Below are positions 27,187 through 35,639 of a DNA stretch of 64,000 nt, in pieces. The position numbers and the translations under genes were made by a program. Under the pieces are notes generated by a model. It made no database searches and was not told the origin of the DNA. It worked only from the letters and a program-made list of their open reading frames with translations. Origin of the DNA: Clostridiales bacterium (GTDB taxonomy: Bacteria > Bacillota > Desulfotomaculia > Desulfotomaculales > VENG01); contig JADQBQ010000021.1 of assembly GCA_016278505.1 (NCBI GenBank), positions 62,001 to 126,000 on the forward strand, in the 5' to 3' direction. Positions within the stretch are counted from its first letter, which is position 1. Each line of letters opens with the position of its first letter.

Positions 27187-28191
27187 ATGAGTGCAGAGAA
27201 CCCAAAAGTAATGGAAAAAGAAATACAAAAACCGCTTTCTCCTGGCCGGTTTACTGATATGCTCTATGAATTGCTAGGTAACAAAAGAATCCGTTACAGT
27301 GTTTATGCCGCCCTGGTGATTACTGCACTGGTTATACCCTCCTTTGCCGATAATTACGTGTTGGAAGTTTTTACTAATGCCTATTTTTACATAATATTAT
27401 GTTTGGGGTTAAATATAGTTGTCGGTTATGCAGGTTTACTAGACCTTGGATACGCAGCTTTTTTTGCAGTTGGTGCGTACACAACCGGCATTCTTACATC
27501 TCAGTTTGGATTCAACTTTTGGCTGACCATTCCTTTCAGTATACTGTTTTCAGTTATAGCCGGTGTCATCATCGGCGGACCCACACTAAGATTGCGTAGT
27601 GATTATTTAGCTATTGTAACCCTGGGATTTGGTGAAATCACACGAATTGCGGCAAGGAATCTGGAGATAACCGGTGGAGCCAGTGGCCTTATCGGGATAG
27701 ACAGGCCAATGTTGTTCGGCATGAGGCTCTACCAAATACACCATTTTTATTTCCTATTTTTTGTCTTAGTTATACTGGCCATTTTCATTTCACACCGGCT
27801 GTACAATTCCAGGCTGGGCAGAGCCTGGGAATACATTCGTGAAGACGAGGACGCAGCCGAAGCAATGGGAATTGATCGCGTAAGATATAAACTCTACGCA
27901 TACGTAATGGGTGCAGTTTTCGGTGGAGTAGCAGGCTCTTTCTTTGCTGTAAAAATGACTGCCATTTCGCCTCAAACGTTCTTATTTACCCAGTCAGCTA
28001 TGATATTACTGGCTGTAGTGCTCGGTGGCATGGGCAAAATCCAGGGCGTTATCGTTGGAGCATTGCTTCTTGTCTTTTTCCCAGAGATATTTAGAGGTAT
28101 CGGCGATATGAGGATGCTGGTTTTCGGTATTGTACTGCTTATCATCATGGTTTTCCGACCGCAAGGAATATGGCCTACAAGGCGTAGTTGA
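27187..28191 (+). CDS. livM: Branched-chain amino acid-type ABC permease LivM
   Basis: 334-residue partner permease. A cytoplasmic N-terminal tail of about 35 residues precedes roughly nine hydrophobic helices. Family stretches: LGLNIVVGYAGLLDLGYAAFFAVGAYTTG, LRLRSDYLAIVTLGFGEITRI, the coupling helix SRLGRAWEYIREDEDAAEAMGI, and ILLAVVLGGMGKIQGVIVGA. The start ATG lies 5 bases past the livH stop and the gene runs to the livG start region. Confidence 0.93.
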   Translation: MSAENPKVMEKEIQKPLSPGRFTDMLYELLGNKRIRYSVYAALVITALVIPSFADNYVLEVFTNAYFYIILCLGLNIVVGYAGLLDLGYAAFFAVGAYTTGILTSQFGFNFWLTIPFSILFSVIAGVIIGGPTLRLRSDYLAIVTLGFGEITRIAARNLEITGGASGLIGIDRPMLFGMRLYQIHHFYFLFFVLVILAIFISHRLYNSRLGRAWEYIREDEDAAEAMGIDRVRYKLYAYVMGAVFGGVAGSFFAVKMTAISPQTFLFTQSAMILLAVVLGGMGKIQGVIVGALLLVFFPEIFRGIGDMRMLVFGIVLLIIMVFRPQGIWPTRRS

Positions 28192-28217
28192 AAAACAACA
28201 CAAGGAAGAGGGTTGGT

Positions 28218-28994
28218 ATGGCAATTTTAGACGTTAGAAATCTAACTTTAAGATTTGGTGGCTTAACGGCTATTAATAACCTGAGCTTTGCAATTGAAGA
28301 CAATTCAATCACCGCACTTATCGGTCCGAACGGTGCAGGTAAAACTTCGGCTTTCAACTGTTTAACCGGTTTTTATAAGGCTAACGAGGGAGAAATATTG
28401 TTTTGCGGCAAAAACTTGATGAGAAAAAGGCCGTTTAAAATAACTGAATCAGGCATGGCCAGAACCTTCCAGAACTTAAGATTATTTAAAAATAAGACAG
28501 TTTTAGAAAACGTAATGTCAGGCATGCACTGTCGTTGTTCTGCAGGAATTATCAGCTCCATTCTGCGCTTACCAGCCCAGCGTGCTGAGGAAAAAAAGAC
28601 TAGAGAATTCAGTGAAGAATGTCTTGAATTTGTTGGCATACTTGATCAGAAAGATCGTTTAGCCCAAAACCTTCCTTACGGGGATCAAAGGCGATTAGAA
28701 TGGGCGAGGGCCCTTGCCACGCAACCAAAATTACTGCTGCTTGATGAACCGGGTGCCGGTTTGAATTACGATGAGAAAAAAGAATTAATAGACTTAATAA
28801 AGAGGATAAGGCGGGAATTGGGGATTACCATTCTTTTAATCGAGCACGATATGGGATTGGTGATGAATGTTTCAGAAAAGATTATTGTAATTGATTACGG
28901 ACAAATGATTGCTGAAGGCACTGCGGACGAAATTAAAAATAACCCACGGGTTATTGAGGCTTATCTCGGCAAAGATGAGGAGGAGGCTGTATGA
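28218..28994 (+). CDS. livG: ABC transporter ATP-binding protein LivG
   Basis: 258-residue ATPase subunit. Walker A GPNGAGKTS, a LivG-type signature LPYGDQRRLEWARAL (replacing the common LSGGQ), Walker B LLLLDEPGAGLN and switch histidine EHDMGLVM. The frame opens upstream at TTG 28188 overlapping livM, but ATG 28218, with AAGGAAGAGGG ahead of it, gives the conserved N terminus MAILDVRNLTLRFGG. It overlaps livF by 4 bases (ATGA), indicating translational coupling. Confidence 0.93.
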   Translation: MAILDVRNLTLRFGGLTAINNLSFAIEDNSITALIGPNGAGKTSAFNCLTGFYKANEGEILFCGKNLMRKRPFKITESGMARTFQNLRLFKNKTVLENVMSGMHCRCSAGIISSILRLPAQRAEEKKTREFSEECLEFVGILDQKDRLAQNLPYGDQRRLEWARALATQPKLLLLDEPGAGLNYDEKKELIDLIKRIRRELGITILLIEHDMGLVMNVSEKIIVIDYGQMIAEGTADEIKNNPRVIEAYLGKDEEEAV

Positions 28995-29707
28995 GTGATG
29001 TCATCCTCAGACTTCAAAATTTGGAGACCCATTATGGTAAGATTCATGCTTTGCGTGGAATCAACCTGATAGTTAATGAAGGTCAAATAGTCACCATTTT
29101 AGGAAGTAACGGGGCCGGTAAAAGCACCGCTTTAAAAACCATATCGGGTTTAGTACAGGCGTCCGCCGGAACAGTTGAATTTATGGGCCAAGATATTACT
29201 AAAGAATTACCACATAACATTGTGGAAACAGGACTAATTCATGTTCCTGAAGGAAGACGCATTTTTAGGGATTTGACTGTACAGGAAAATTTGGACTTGG
29301 GAGCCTATACTTTGAATGACGACGTTGAGCGTCGTAAGAGAATGCACCATGTATTTGACATGTTTCCCATCTTAAAAGAGCGCAGAAAACAAGACGGAGG
29401 AACTTTATCCGGCGGTGAGCAGCAAATGCTGGCCATTGGCAGGGCAATGATGGTGGAACCTAAACTTCTGCTCTTGGATGAGCCCTCCATGGGCTTAGCA
29501 CCGATTATTGTGCAAGAAATAATGAAAATCATCAGGACCTTAAACAAAGAAGGAACCACAATACTTCTTGTCGAGCAGAACGCCAAAATGGCTCTTAAAC
29601 TGGCGGACTATGGATACGTTTTGGAAACGGGTGAGCTGGTTATGGAAGGTTACGGTACGGAATTAAAAGAGGACGAAAGTATTGTTAAAGCTTATCTAGG
29701 TGCTTAA
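28991..29707 (+). CDS. livF: ABC transporter ATP-binding protein LivF
   Basis: 238-residue second ATPase of the transporter. Walker A GSNGAGKSTALKTISG, signature TLSGGEQQMLAIGRAMM, Walker B LLLLDEPSMGLAP, switch histidine position occupied by EQNAKMALKLADYGYVLETG as in true LivF proteins. Starts within the livG stop. It is followed after 36 bases by the glycyl-radical activase, so transporter and enzyme appear to be one operon. Confidence 0.94.
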   Translation: MSDVILRLQNLETHYGKIHALRGINLIVNEGQIVTILGSNGAGKSTALKTISGLVQASAGTVEFMGQDITKELPHNIVETGLIHVPEGRRIFRDLTVQENLDLGAYTLNDDVERRKRMHHVFDMFPILKERRKQDGGTLSGGEQQMLAIGRAMMVEPKLLLLDEPSMGLAPIIVQEIMKIIRTLNKEGTTILLVEQNAKMALKLADYGYVLETGELVMEGYGTELKEDESIVKAYLGA

Positions 29708-29743
29708 ATCAGGCTCGAATACGGCATAGATGAGGTGTATTTG

Positions 29744-30625
29744 TTGAAAACCGGCATTATATTTGACATTATAAAGTATTCAATTCATGATGGGCCTGGA
29801 ATCCGTACCACGGTTTTTTTTAAAGGTTGTCCACTTTCTTGCCTATGGTGCCACAACCCGGAAAGCCAATCTTCTAACCGGGAAATATTTTTTTGGGAAG
29901 ACAGGTGTATTGGTTGTGGTGACTGTATCGAAGTTTGTCCCACAGGAGCCATAAATTCCGCAGCAAGGTGTATCCTCTGCCGGAAGTGTGTGGATGTATG
30001 CTGTACGGGGGCACGAGAGACGGTTGGAAAAACGGTAACCAGAGATAACCTACTGGCGGAAATCGAAAAAGATGTTGTCTTTTATGACCAATCCGGCGGA
30101 GGTGTCACCTTTTCCGGCGGAGAGCCTCTTTTACAAGGGGACTTTTTACTAGATCTTCTCAGATGCTGCCGGGAGAGAGAAATTCATATCGCAGTGGACA
30201 CCACAGGCTTTGGTGACACTAAAAGCTTACTTCAAATTGCTTCTCATGTGGACTTATTCTTATATGACTTAAAAATGATGGACGAAGAAAAACATAAAAT
30301 GTATACCGGCGTTTCAAATTATATTATTCTAAAAAACTTACAAGAACTGTCACAAATACATAACCACATCATAGTAAGACTTCCTTTAATTCCAAAGATA
30401 AACGATGATGAAAATAACATAAAAAGAACTGGAGAATATTTAGCATCGCTTAAAAACATAAAGAAGGTACATATACTTCCGTATCATAACACAGGCCTTG
30501 ATAAATATAAAAGATTACATAAGGAATACAAACTACGCGAAACAAAAACTCCTTCCAATGAAAAAATTACAACAGTAAAAAAGCAATTAGTGGATTTCGG
30601 TTTACAAGTACAAATAGGAGGTTAG
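29744..30625 (+). CDS. hypE: Glycyl-radical enzyme activating protein (HypE-type)
   Basis: Radical SAM activase, about 293 residues, which installs the glycyl radical on the enzyme encoded next. N-terminal YSIHDGPGIRTTVFFKGCPL leads into the SAM cluster CPLSCLWC. It is followed by a ferredoxin-like insert with two 4Fe-4S motifs (CIGCGDCIEVCPTG and CILCRKCVDVCCTG), as in the longer activases of non-PFL glycyl radical enzymes. FSGGEPLLQ is the SAM-binding GGEP motif. GTG 29735 and TTG 29741 are in frame, but GAGGTG (29732-29737) spaces best to TTG 29744. The dehydratase starts 4 bases after the stop. The hyp name follows the partner enzyme. Confidence 0.88.
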   Translation: MKTGIIFDIIKYSIHDGPGIRTTVFFKGCPLSCLWCHNPESQSSNREIFFWEDRCIGCGDCIEVCPTGAINSAARCILCRKCVDVCCTGARETVGKTVTRDNLLAEIEKDVVFYDQSGGGVTFSGGEPLLQGDFLLDLLRCCREREIHIAVDTTGFGDTKSLLQIASHVDLFLYDLKMMDEEKHKMYTGVSNYIILKNLQELSQIHNHIIVRLPLIPKINDDENNIKRTGEYLASLKNIKKVHILPYHNTGLDKYKRLHKEYKLRETKTPSNEKITTVKKQLVDFGLQVQIGG

Positions 30626-30629
30626 CGGT

Positions 30630-32996
30630 ATGAATGCCAGGGTAGAAAAGCTGCGGCAGGAAAGCATTGATGCCCAAGCTCGTATTTCCAGCGAAAGAGC
30701 AAAACTGATGACAGATTTCTATCAAGAAGTCAAGGATAAAGGACCCCTTTCTATACCCATACAGCGAGCAATGTCTTTTAAGTATTTACTGGAACATAAA
30801 TACATTTTTATAGGAAAAGATGAACTTATCGCTGGCGAAAGAGGCCCTGCCCCCAAAGCAACACCCACTTACCCCGAGTTATGCTGCCACAGCCTCCGGG
30901 ATCTGGACATACTCAACGAGAGAGAAAAGATTTCCTTTACTGTAGATGACGAAACCAAACAGATTTATGGCCAAGAGATTATACCCTTTTGGCAGGGTAA
31001 CTCAATGCGTGATATTATTTTTGCGGAAATGTCGGATGAGTGGAACGAAGCTTATGCAGCGGGCATATTCACTGAATTTATGGAGCAAAGGGCGCCGGGA
31101 CACACAGTCCTGGATGATAAGATATACCGTAAGGGCTTTCTTCAATTCAGGAAAGATATTGAGTTAAGTTTAGAGAGAATCGATTTCCTTAATGACCCCC
31201 AAGCTTACGATAAAAAGCAAGAGCTACAAGCTATGCATATCTGCGCCCAAGCAATAATCACATTTGCTGAGCGCCATGCTGAAAAGGCAAAGGAAATGGC
31301 GCAAGCAGAAGAGAATCCGCAGAGAAAAGAGGAACTATTAAAAATTGCAAATATATGCAGCCATGTTCCCGCTAATCCCCCCCGCAATTTTTGGGAGGCA
31401 CTGCAGTCCTACTGGTTCGTTCACTTGGGCGTAATTTCCGAGCTCAACACCTGGGATGCTTTTTGCCCGGGTAGGCTTGACCAGCATCTCTATCCTTTTT
31501 ATAAAAAAGAGTTGGAAGAGGGGACTCTGACCAAAGAAAAGGCAAGGGAACTATTGCAATGTTTTTGGATTAAATTTAATAACCATCCGGCACCCCCCAA
31601 GGTCGGTGTCACGGCGGAAGAAAGCGGTACTTATACCGACTTTGCCAACATTAACAGTGGGGGTTTAAGGGCAGACGGTTCTGACGGAGTTAATGATGTA
31701 ACATACTTGATTCTAGATGTTATTGACGAAATGAGATTAGTGCAGCCGGGCAGTAACATTCAGCTGAGCAAAAAAAATCCTGACCGTTTCTTGAAGAGGG
31801 CTTGCAGAGTAATCCGCCAGGGGTGGGGTCAGCCTTCGATATTTAATGCCGACACCATTGTAGAAGAACAGCTTTTTTACGGTAAGTCCATAGAGGATGC
31901 CAGAACCGGTGGTACAAGTGGATGTGTAGAAACAGGTGCTTTCGGTAAAGAGAGTTACATATTAACCGGATATTTTAATATGCCCAAAATATTGGAACTC
32001 ACTTTAAACAACGGGATCGATCCCCGAACAGGAAAGGTATTAGGCCTAAAGACTGGGGACCCGGCACAATTTGAATTCTTCGAAGAACTAATGACTGCTT
32101 ATAAAAAACAATTAAAACACTTTATTGAAATAAAGATCAAAGGAAATAACCTTATCGAAAAGTTATATGCCGCCTATATGCCGGCACCGTTCCTATCTAT
32201 TTTAGTAGACGATTGTATAACCAAAGGAGTAGATTACAATGCTGGAGGTGCCAGATACGATACTTCTTATATCCAAGGAGTGGGCATAGGCAGTATTACG
32301 GATGCCATGACGGCCATAAAGTACCATGTGTTTGACCGGCAAAAATTACCTATGCCGGAGCTTTTAGAGGCACTGGAGAATAATTTTACTGGATACGAGA
32401 AAACACGCCGGCTGTTAATTAATAAAACTCCTAAGTACGGCAATGACGATGAGTATGCCGATGCAGTAATGAACACTTTGTTTACCGCATTCTGGCGGGA
32501 AGTAAACGGCAGAAAAAACACCAGGGGGGGTAACTACAGGATTAACCTGCTTCCCACAACCTGCCATGTTTACTTTGGCTCAGTTATAGGCGCTCTACCG
32601 GATGGAAGAAAAGCAGGTGAAACCCTTTCGGAAGGTATTTCACCTGTACAGGGTGCAGATAGAAATGGGCCCACTGCAGTGGTAAAATCTGCAGCAAAAA
32701 TGGATCATGTGCGCACCGGGGGAACACTTCTTAACCAAAAATTCACGCCACAAGTATTAGAAGGTGATGAAGGAATAAATAATTTGAGCGATTTAGTAAG
32801 GTCTTATTTTAAACTGGGTGGTCACCACATTCAATTCAATATTGTGAATGCTGATACCCTCAGAAGCGCACAAGAACACCCTGAAAAATATAGGGATTTA
32901 ATTGTACGCGTGGCAGGCTATAGCGACTATTTCTGCGACCTCAGCCCGTCTTTACAGGATGAGATAATCGCCAGAACTGAACACAAGTCCTTTTAA
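30630..32996 (+). CDS. hypD: Glycyl-radical enzyme, trans-4-hydroxy-L-proline dehydratase (HypD)
   Basis: 788-residue glycyl-radical enzyme predicted to dehydrate trans-4-hydroxy-L-proline to pyrroline-5-carboxylate. Radical glycine G763 sits in RVAGYSD near the C terminus and the thiyl cysteine C432 in GGTSGCVETG. Residues reported as important in Clostridioides difficile HypD recur at a constant offset of two: H158, D276 (WDAF), S332, D337, F338, C432, E434, Y448 and T643; F150 also fits. This collinearity is read from the sequence against the published residue list as I remember it. ATG 30630 has AGGAGG 9 bases upstream. It ends the transporter operon and lies 6 kb from putA, whose aldehyde dehydrogenase half uses the product. 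Confidence 0.88.
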   Translation: MNARVEKLRQESIDAQARISSERAKLMTDFYQEVKDKGPLSIPIQRAMSFKYLLEHKYIFIGKDELIAGERGPAPKATPTYPELCCHSLRDLDILNEREKISFTVDDETKQIYGQEIIPFWQGNSMRDIIFAEMSDEWNEAYAAGIFTEFMEQRAPGHTVLDDKIYRKGFLQFRKDIELSLERIDFLNDPQAYDKKQELQAMHICAQAIITFAERHAEKAKEMAQAEENPQRKEELLKIANICSHVPANPPRNFWEALQSYWFVHLGVISELNTWDAFCPGRLDQHLYPFYKKELEEGTLTKEKARELLQCFWIKFNNHPAPPKVGVTAEESGTYTDFANINSGGLRADGSDGVNDVTYLILDVIDEMRLVQPGSNIQLSKKNPDRFLKRACRVIRQGWGQPSIFNADTIVEEQLFYGKSIEDARTGGTSGCVETGAFGKESYILTGYFNMPKILELTLNNGIDPRTGKVLGLKTGDPAQFEFFEELMTAYKKQLKHFIEIKIKGNNLIEKLYAAYMPAPFLSILVDDCITKGVDYNAGGARYDTSYIQGVGIGSITDAMTAIKYHVFDRQKLPMPELLEALENNFTGYEKTRRLLINKTPKYGNDDEYADAVMNTLFTAFWREVNGRKNTRGGNYRINLLPTTCHVYFGSVIGALPDGRKAGETLSEGISPVQGADRNGPTAVVKSAAKMDHVRTGGTLLNQKFTPQVLEGDEGINNLSDLVRSYFKLGGHHIQFNIVNADTLRSAQEHPEKYRDLIVRVAGYSDYFCDLSPSLQDEIIARTEHKSF

Positions 32997-33021
32997 ATTA
33001 AATTGCATAGCCTTACTATGA

Positions 33022-34152
33022 TTACAAATATTTACGAGGATTTACCGGCTGACCGTTTTCACGCACTTCTAAGTGCATATGGGGTCCAGTGGACCAGCCA
33101 GTACTACCTACTTTGCCGACAGTTTGACCCGCTGTGACCCACTCACCGTTATTGACAAGTTGAGCGGAAAGGTGGGGGTAAAGTGTTGTCAAGCTGCCAC
33201 CATGGTCAATCATTACTACCTTACCATAACCTTTCATAGTGGTAACGCTGATTACTCTGCCACTTTGGACAGCTACTACCGTCGCCCCCCATGGCGCTGC
33301 TATATCCATACCCGTATGTAGTTTCCTAACCTTTAAAATAGGATGTACGCGATATCCAAAGGGTGATGTAATACTGGTATACCCAGGAGTGGGCCAAAGA
33401 AACTCTCCTGATACTCGGGGCATATTCCCCCCGTTTTGCCGGGCCATACGCTGTACAATTGATTCTTCCTCTTCCTCTAACCAGCTTAATTCAGCCTGAA
33501 GACGATTCATGTCGCTCCGGGCAGAGTTTAGCAGTTGAAGCCTAGCTCTACTTCGAGATGCCAATTCACTTTGGACAGTTCTCTGACGCTGCAGCATGGC
33601 AGCAATACTATCACGTTTTTCCTCCAGATTTTTCTTTTTGCCCTCCAGCTCATCCCGCTGCTTCTGAATCTCGTCAATAAGCTCTGCATCCTGTTCAACG
33701 ATTCGTTTCACCATTTCATATCTGTTCAAAAAATCGCTGAAGTCTTCAGATGCTAGCAGAACCTCCAAATAACTTACCGGTCCGTTCTCATACATAGCCC
33801 GAACCCTTTTGCGAAGTATCTTATCATTTCTATCAAGCTCAGCCTCGCTTTTTTGCAATTCTTTTTCTGTAACACGCAAGGCAACCAGTGCTTTATCCAT
33901 GCGAGCACTAAGTTCCGTTATTTCCCGTCCTTTTTGGTTAATAACTTTATTTATAGCCGCAATCTGGGCCGTATAACCGCTTACGGTTTCCTCTTGCCGG
34001 TCAATGTCCTGACGCTTTTGGTCGAGTTCACTGCGTTTTTGTTGCAATAGCTCGTCCAGGTTATCGCCGTACGCTAATTCCCAGGTACCACCCATAATTA
34101 AAAAGACCAGCCCCAGGATGAAAATATTCTTTATCAAACGGTAGACCAACAT
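33022..34152 (-). CDS. M23 family murein hydrolase with coiled coil (EnvC/PcsB-like)
   Basis: 376-residue exported protein next to ftsX. An N-terminal hydrophobic segment (about 8-22) is a signal peptide or anchor. A long coiled coil (about 30-245, rich in [16 protein letters not shown]-like heptads) follows, then a LytM/M23 zinc endopeptidase domain (about 255-376). The zinc ligand motif [11 protein letters not shown] is near residue 280 and the HMHLEVREN motif near 358. Such proteins cut or activate cutting of septal peptidoglycan under control of FtsEX. ATG 34152, 21 bases after ftsX. Convergent with hypD, 25 bases between stops. Confidence 0.9.
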   Translation of the reverse strand: MLVYRLIKNIFILGLVFLIMGGTWELAYGDNLDELLQQKRSELDQKRQDIDRQEETVSGYTAQIAAINKVINQKGREITELSARMDKALVALRVTEKELQKSEAELDRNDKILRKRVRAMYENGPVSYLEVLLASEDFSDFLNRYEMVKRIVEQDAELIDEIQKQRDELEGKKKNLEEKRDSIAAMLQRQRTVQSELASRSRARLQLLNSARSDMNRLQAELSWLEEEEESIVQRMARQNGGNMPRVSGEFLWPTPGYTSITSPFGYRVHPILKVRKLHTGMDIAAPWGATVVAVQSGRVISVTTMKGYGKVVMIDHGGSLTTLYPHLSAQLVNNGEWVTAGQTVGKVGSTGWSTGPHMHLEVRENGQPVNPRKYL

Positions 34153-34173
34153 GTCTATTCTCCCCTTAGCAAG

Positions 34174-35064
34174 CTAAACTTTTAGGAAACGTCTAACCGA
34201 AATTGCACTGCCCATGATCCCCAAAGATAAGCCCATTGCCACCAGGCCAAGCAAAGTATAATTAATCATTGTCTGTGACTGGCTAATTAGTTTCAAAAAG
34301 GGTAAAGTATTACTTACCTTTACTACTAGAGTATGGTATCCCCAATAAACCATTCCGGCCGCAATGAGCCCTCCTAGAATGCCCAACACCATTCCCTCCA
34401 AAATAAAGGGCATACGTATGAACCAGTTTGTTGCCCCCAGTATTTTCATGATACCTATTTCCTGCCGACGGGCATATACCGACAAGCGAATGGTAGTGGC
34501 GATAAGGAAAATAGCCGCAATACCGAGAAGTACCACTATTGCCAAGCCGGAAATACGTACCCAGCGAGAGATAATCATTAATTTTTCTACCACCTCACGG
34601 CCATAACGTACTTTCTCCACACCTTCCAAGCCTTCAATTTTTCTGGCTATATTGGACACCATATTAGTTGACAATGCTTTAATTCTATATGAATTGGGCA
34701 GAGTATTATTCTCTTCCAGACCATCAAGCACTTCACGCTCGGTGCCAAAACTATCTTTAAGCTCCCCAAGAGCCCGGTAACGTGATATAAAATTAACACT
34801 TTGCACTCCGCCCAAGTATTTTATTCGCTCGCCAATACTTTCCAACTCATCTCCGGACAAATCATCTTCCAAAAACACACTTATTTCAACACCTGATTCA
34901 ACCTGATCTGTCAATTGGTTTACATTAAGCACTAACAATAGGGCACTACCTAAAATTAAAAAGGATATAATCATGGTACAGACAGCAGCCAGGCAAAGTA
35001 AGCTGTTTCTATATAATGATTTAAAAGCTTCTATCCAATAGTAAGTAAAGTTATGGAGGTTCAA
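34174..35064 (-). CDS. ftsX: Cell-division ABC permease-like protein FtsX
   Basis: 296-residue membrane protein with four hydrophobic helices: one at about 22-45 before a large extracytoplasmic loop (about 46-165, VEISVFLEDDLSGDELESI), and three at the C-terminal side (about 170-295). The cytoplasmic loop ARRQEIGIMKILGATNWFIR is the FtsX hallmark. Starts at TTG 35064, overlapping the TGA of the ftsE remnant by 4 bases, with GGAGG of that gene's end as ribosome site. It appears intact, but its usual ATPase partner next door is truncated. Confidence 0.9.
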   Translation of the reverse strand: MNLHNFTYYWIEAFKSLYRNSLLCLAAVCTMIISFLILGSALLLVLNVNQLTDQVESGVEISVFLEDDLSGDELESIGERIKYLGGVQSVNFISRYRALGELKDSFGTEREVLDGLEENNTLPNSYRIKALSTNMVSNIARKIEGLEGVEKVRYGREVVEKLMIISRWVRISGLAIVVLLGIAAIFLIATTIRLSVYARRQEIGIMKILGATNWFIRMPFILEGMVLGILGGLIAAGMVYWGYHTLVVKVSNTLPFLKLISQSQTMINYTLLGLVAMGLSLGIMGSAISVRRFLKV

Positions 35065-35210
35065 TGGATACTGGCCTCCTTTTCGGTATTTTTTACAAGC
35101 CGGCCACCCGAAAGGGTGACAACCCGCTGCTTCATAAGATCAACAATATCCCAAGCATGGGTGGCTACTATAACTGTGGTGCCTCTATGATTAATTTCCT
35201 GAAAGTAGTT
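35061..35210 (-). pseudogene. ftsE: Truncated ftsE (C-terminal ~50 codons only)
   Basis: On the minus strand the frame ending at TGA 35061-35063 reads EINHRGTTVIVATHAWDIV followed by DLMKQRVVTLSGGRLVKN, clearly the H-loop and C terminus of the cell-division ATPase FtsE. Upstream of about 35205 the frame runs into AT-rich sequence unlike FtsE. Walker A, signature motif and Walker B (about 170 residues, 520 bases) are absent, and the remaining gap to the next gene is too short and unrelated to hold them. The stop overlaps the ftsX start, the normal ftsEX junction. A second full ftsE would have to exist elsewhere for FtsX to work. Confidence 0.85.
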
Positions 35211-35470
35211 CGAATTAATATTTATATTTTAGGTAGGTTCAAAAAAAAATCCCGCGAGATTATTTACATTTAAGCGTTTATGAAGTAATTAGTTTCCCCT
35301 TCCATTACGCCAGTCAATAAGATTTGATAAGTAAAATAGTTTTTACATAAATGCTTCAAGGGGTTCAAAAAAATAATACATTTTATTGAAGATATAGTTG
35401 AACGCCCTATCAAAACTACCAGAAAAGATGTTTGAGGGTTAGTTTACACTGATCGGCATATATCAACTTT
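35211..35470. other. AT-rich region beside the ftsE break
   Basis: About 260 bases between the ftsE remnant and the repeat at 35471. A poly-A run (AAAAAAAAA, about 35241) and no recognisable gene. It is probably unrelated sequence brought in by the event that removed the 5' part of ftsE. Confidence 0.4.
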
Positions 35471-35561
35471 TAATCTTAACAATTTCGTTATATATACGAA
35501 ATTGTTTTGTAATTTGGAGGTCTTAAAATAATGATTAATACCTAGGATTATTTTTCCTAGG
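35471..35561 (+). repeat. Intergenic repeat, copy A
   Basis: About 91 bases matching copy B at 41181-41271 at roughly 70 percent by eye, including GTTTTGTAA-TTGGAGGT-TTAAAATAAT and GGATTATTTTTCCT. This copy has two hairpins: CAATTTCGT/ACGAAATTG (35480-35504) and ACCTAGG/CCTAGGT just after. The GGAGG looks like a ribosome site but leads only to a 4-codon frame (ATG ATT AAT ACC TAG). It ends about 80 bases before the penicillin-binding protein. Confidence 0.7.
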
Positions 35562-35639
35562 TTTATCTATTTAGCATGTTACTTAAGATTCTTCAGATTC
35601 AACGGTAATTATTACTATATTATTGAGGGAATAATAGTT

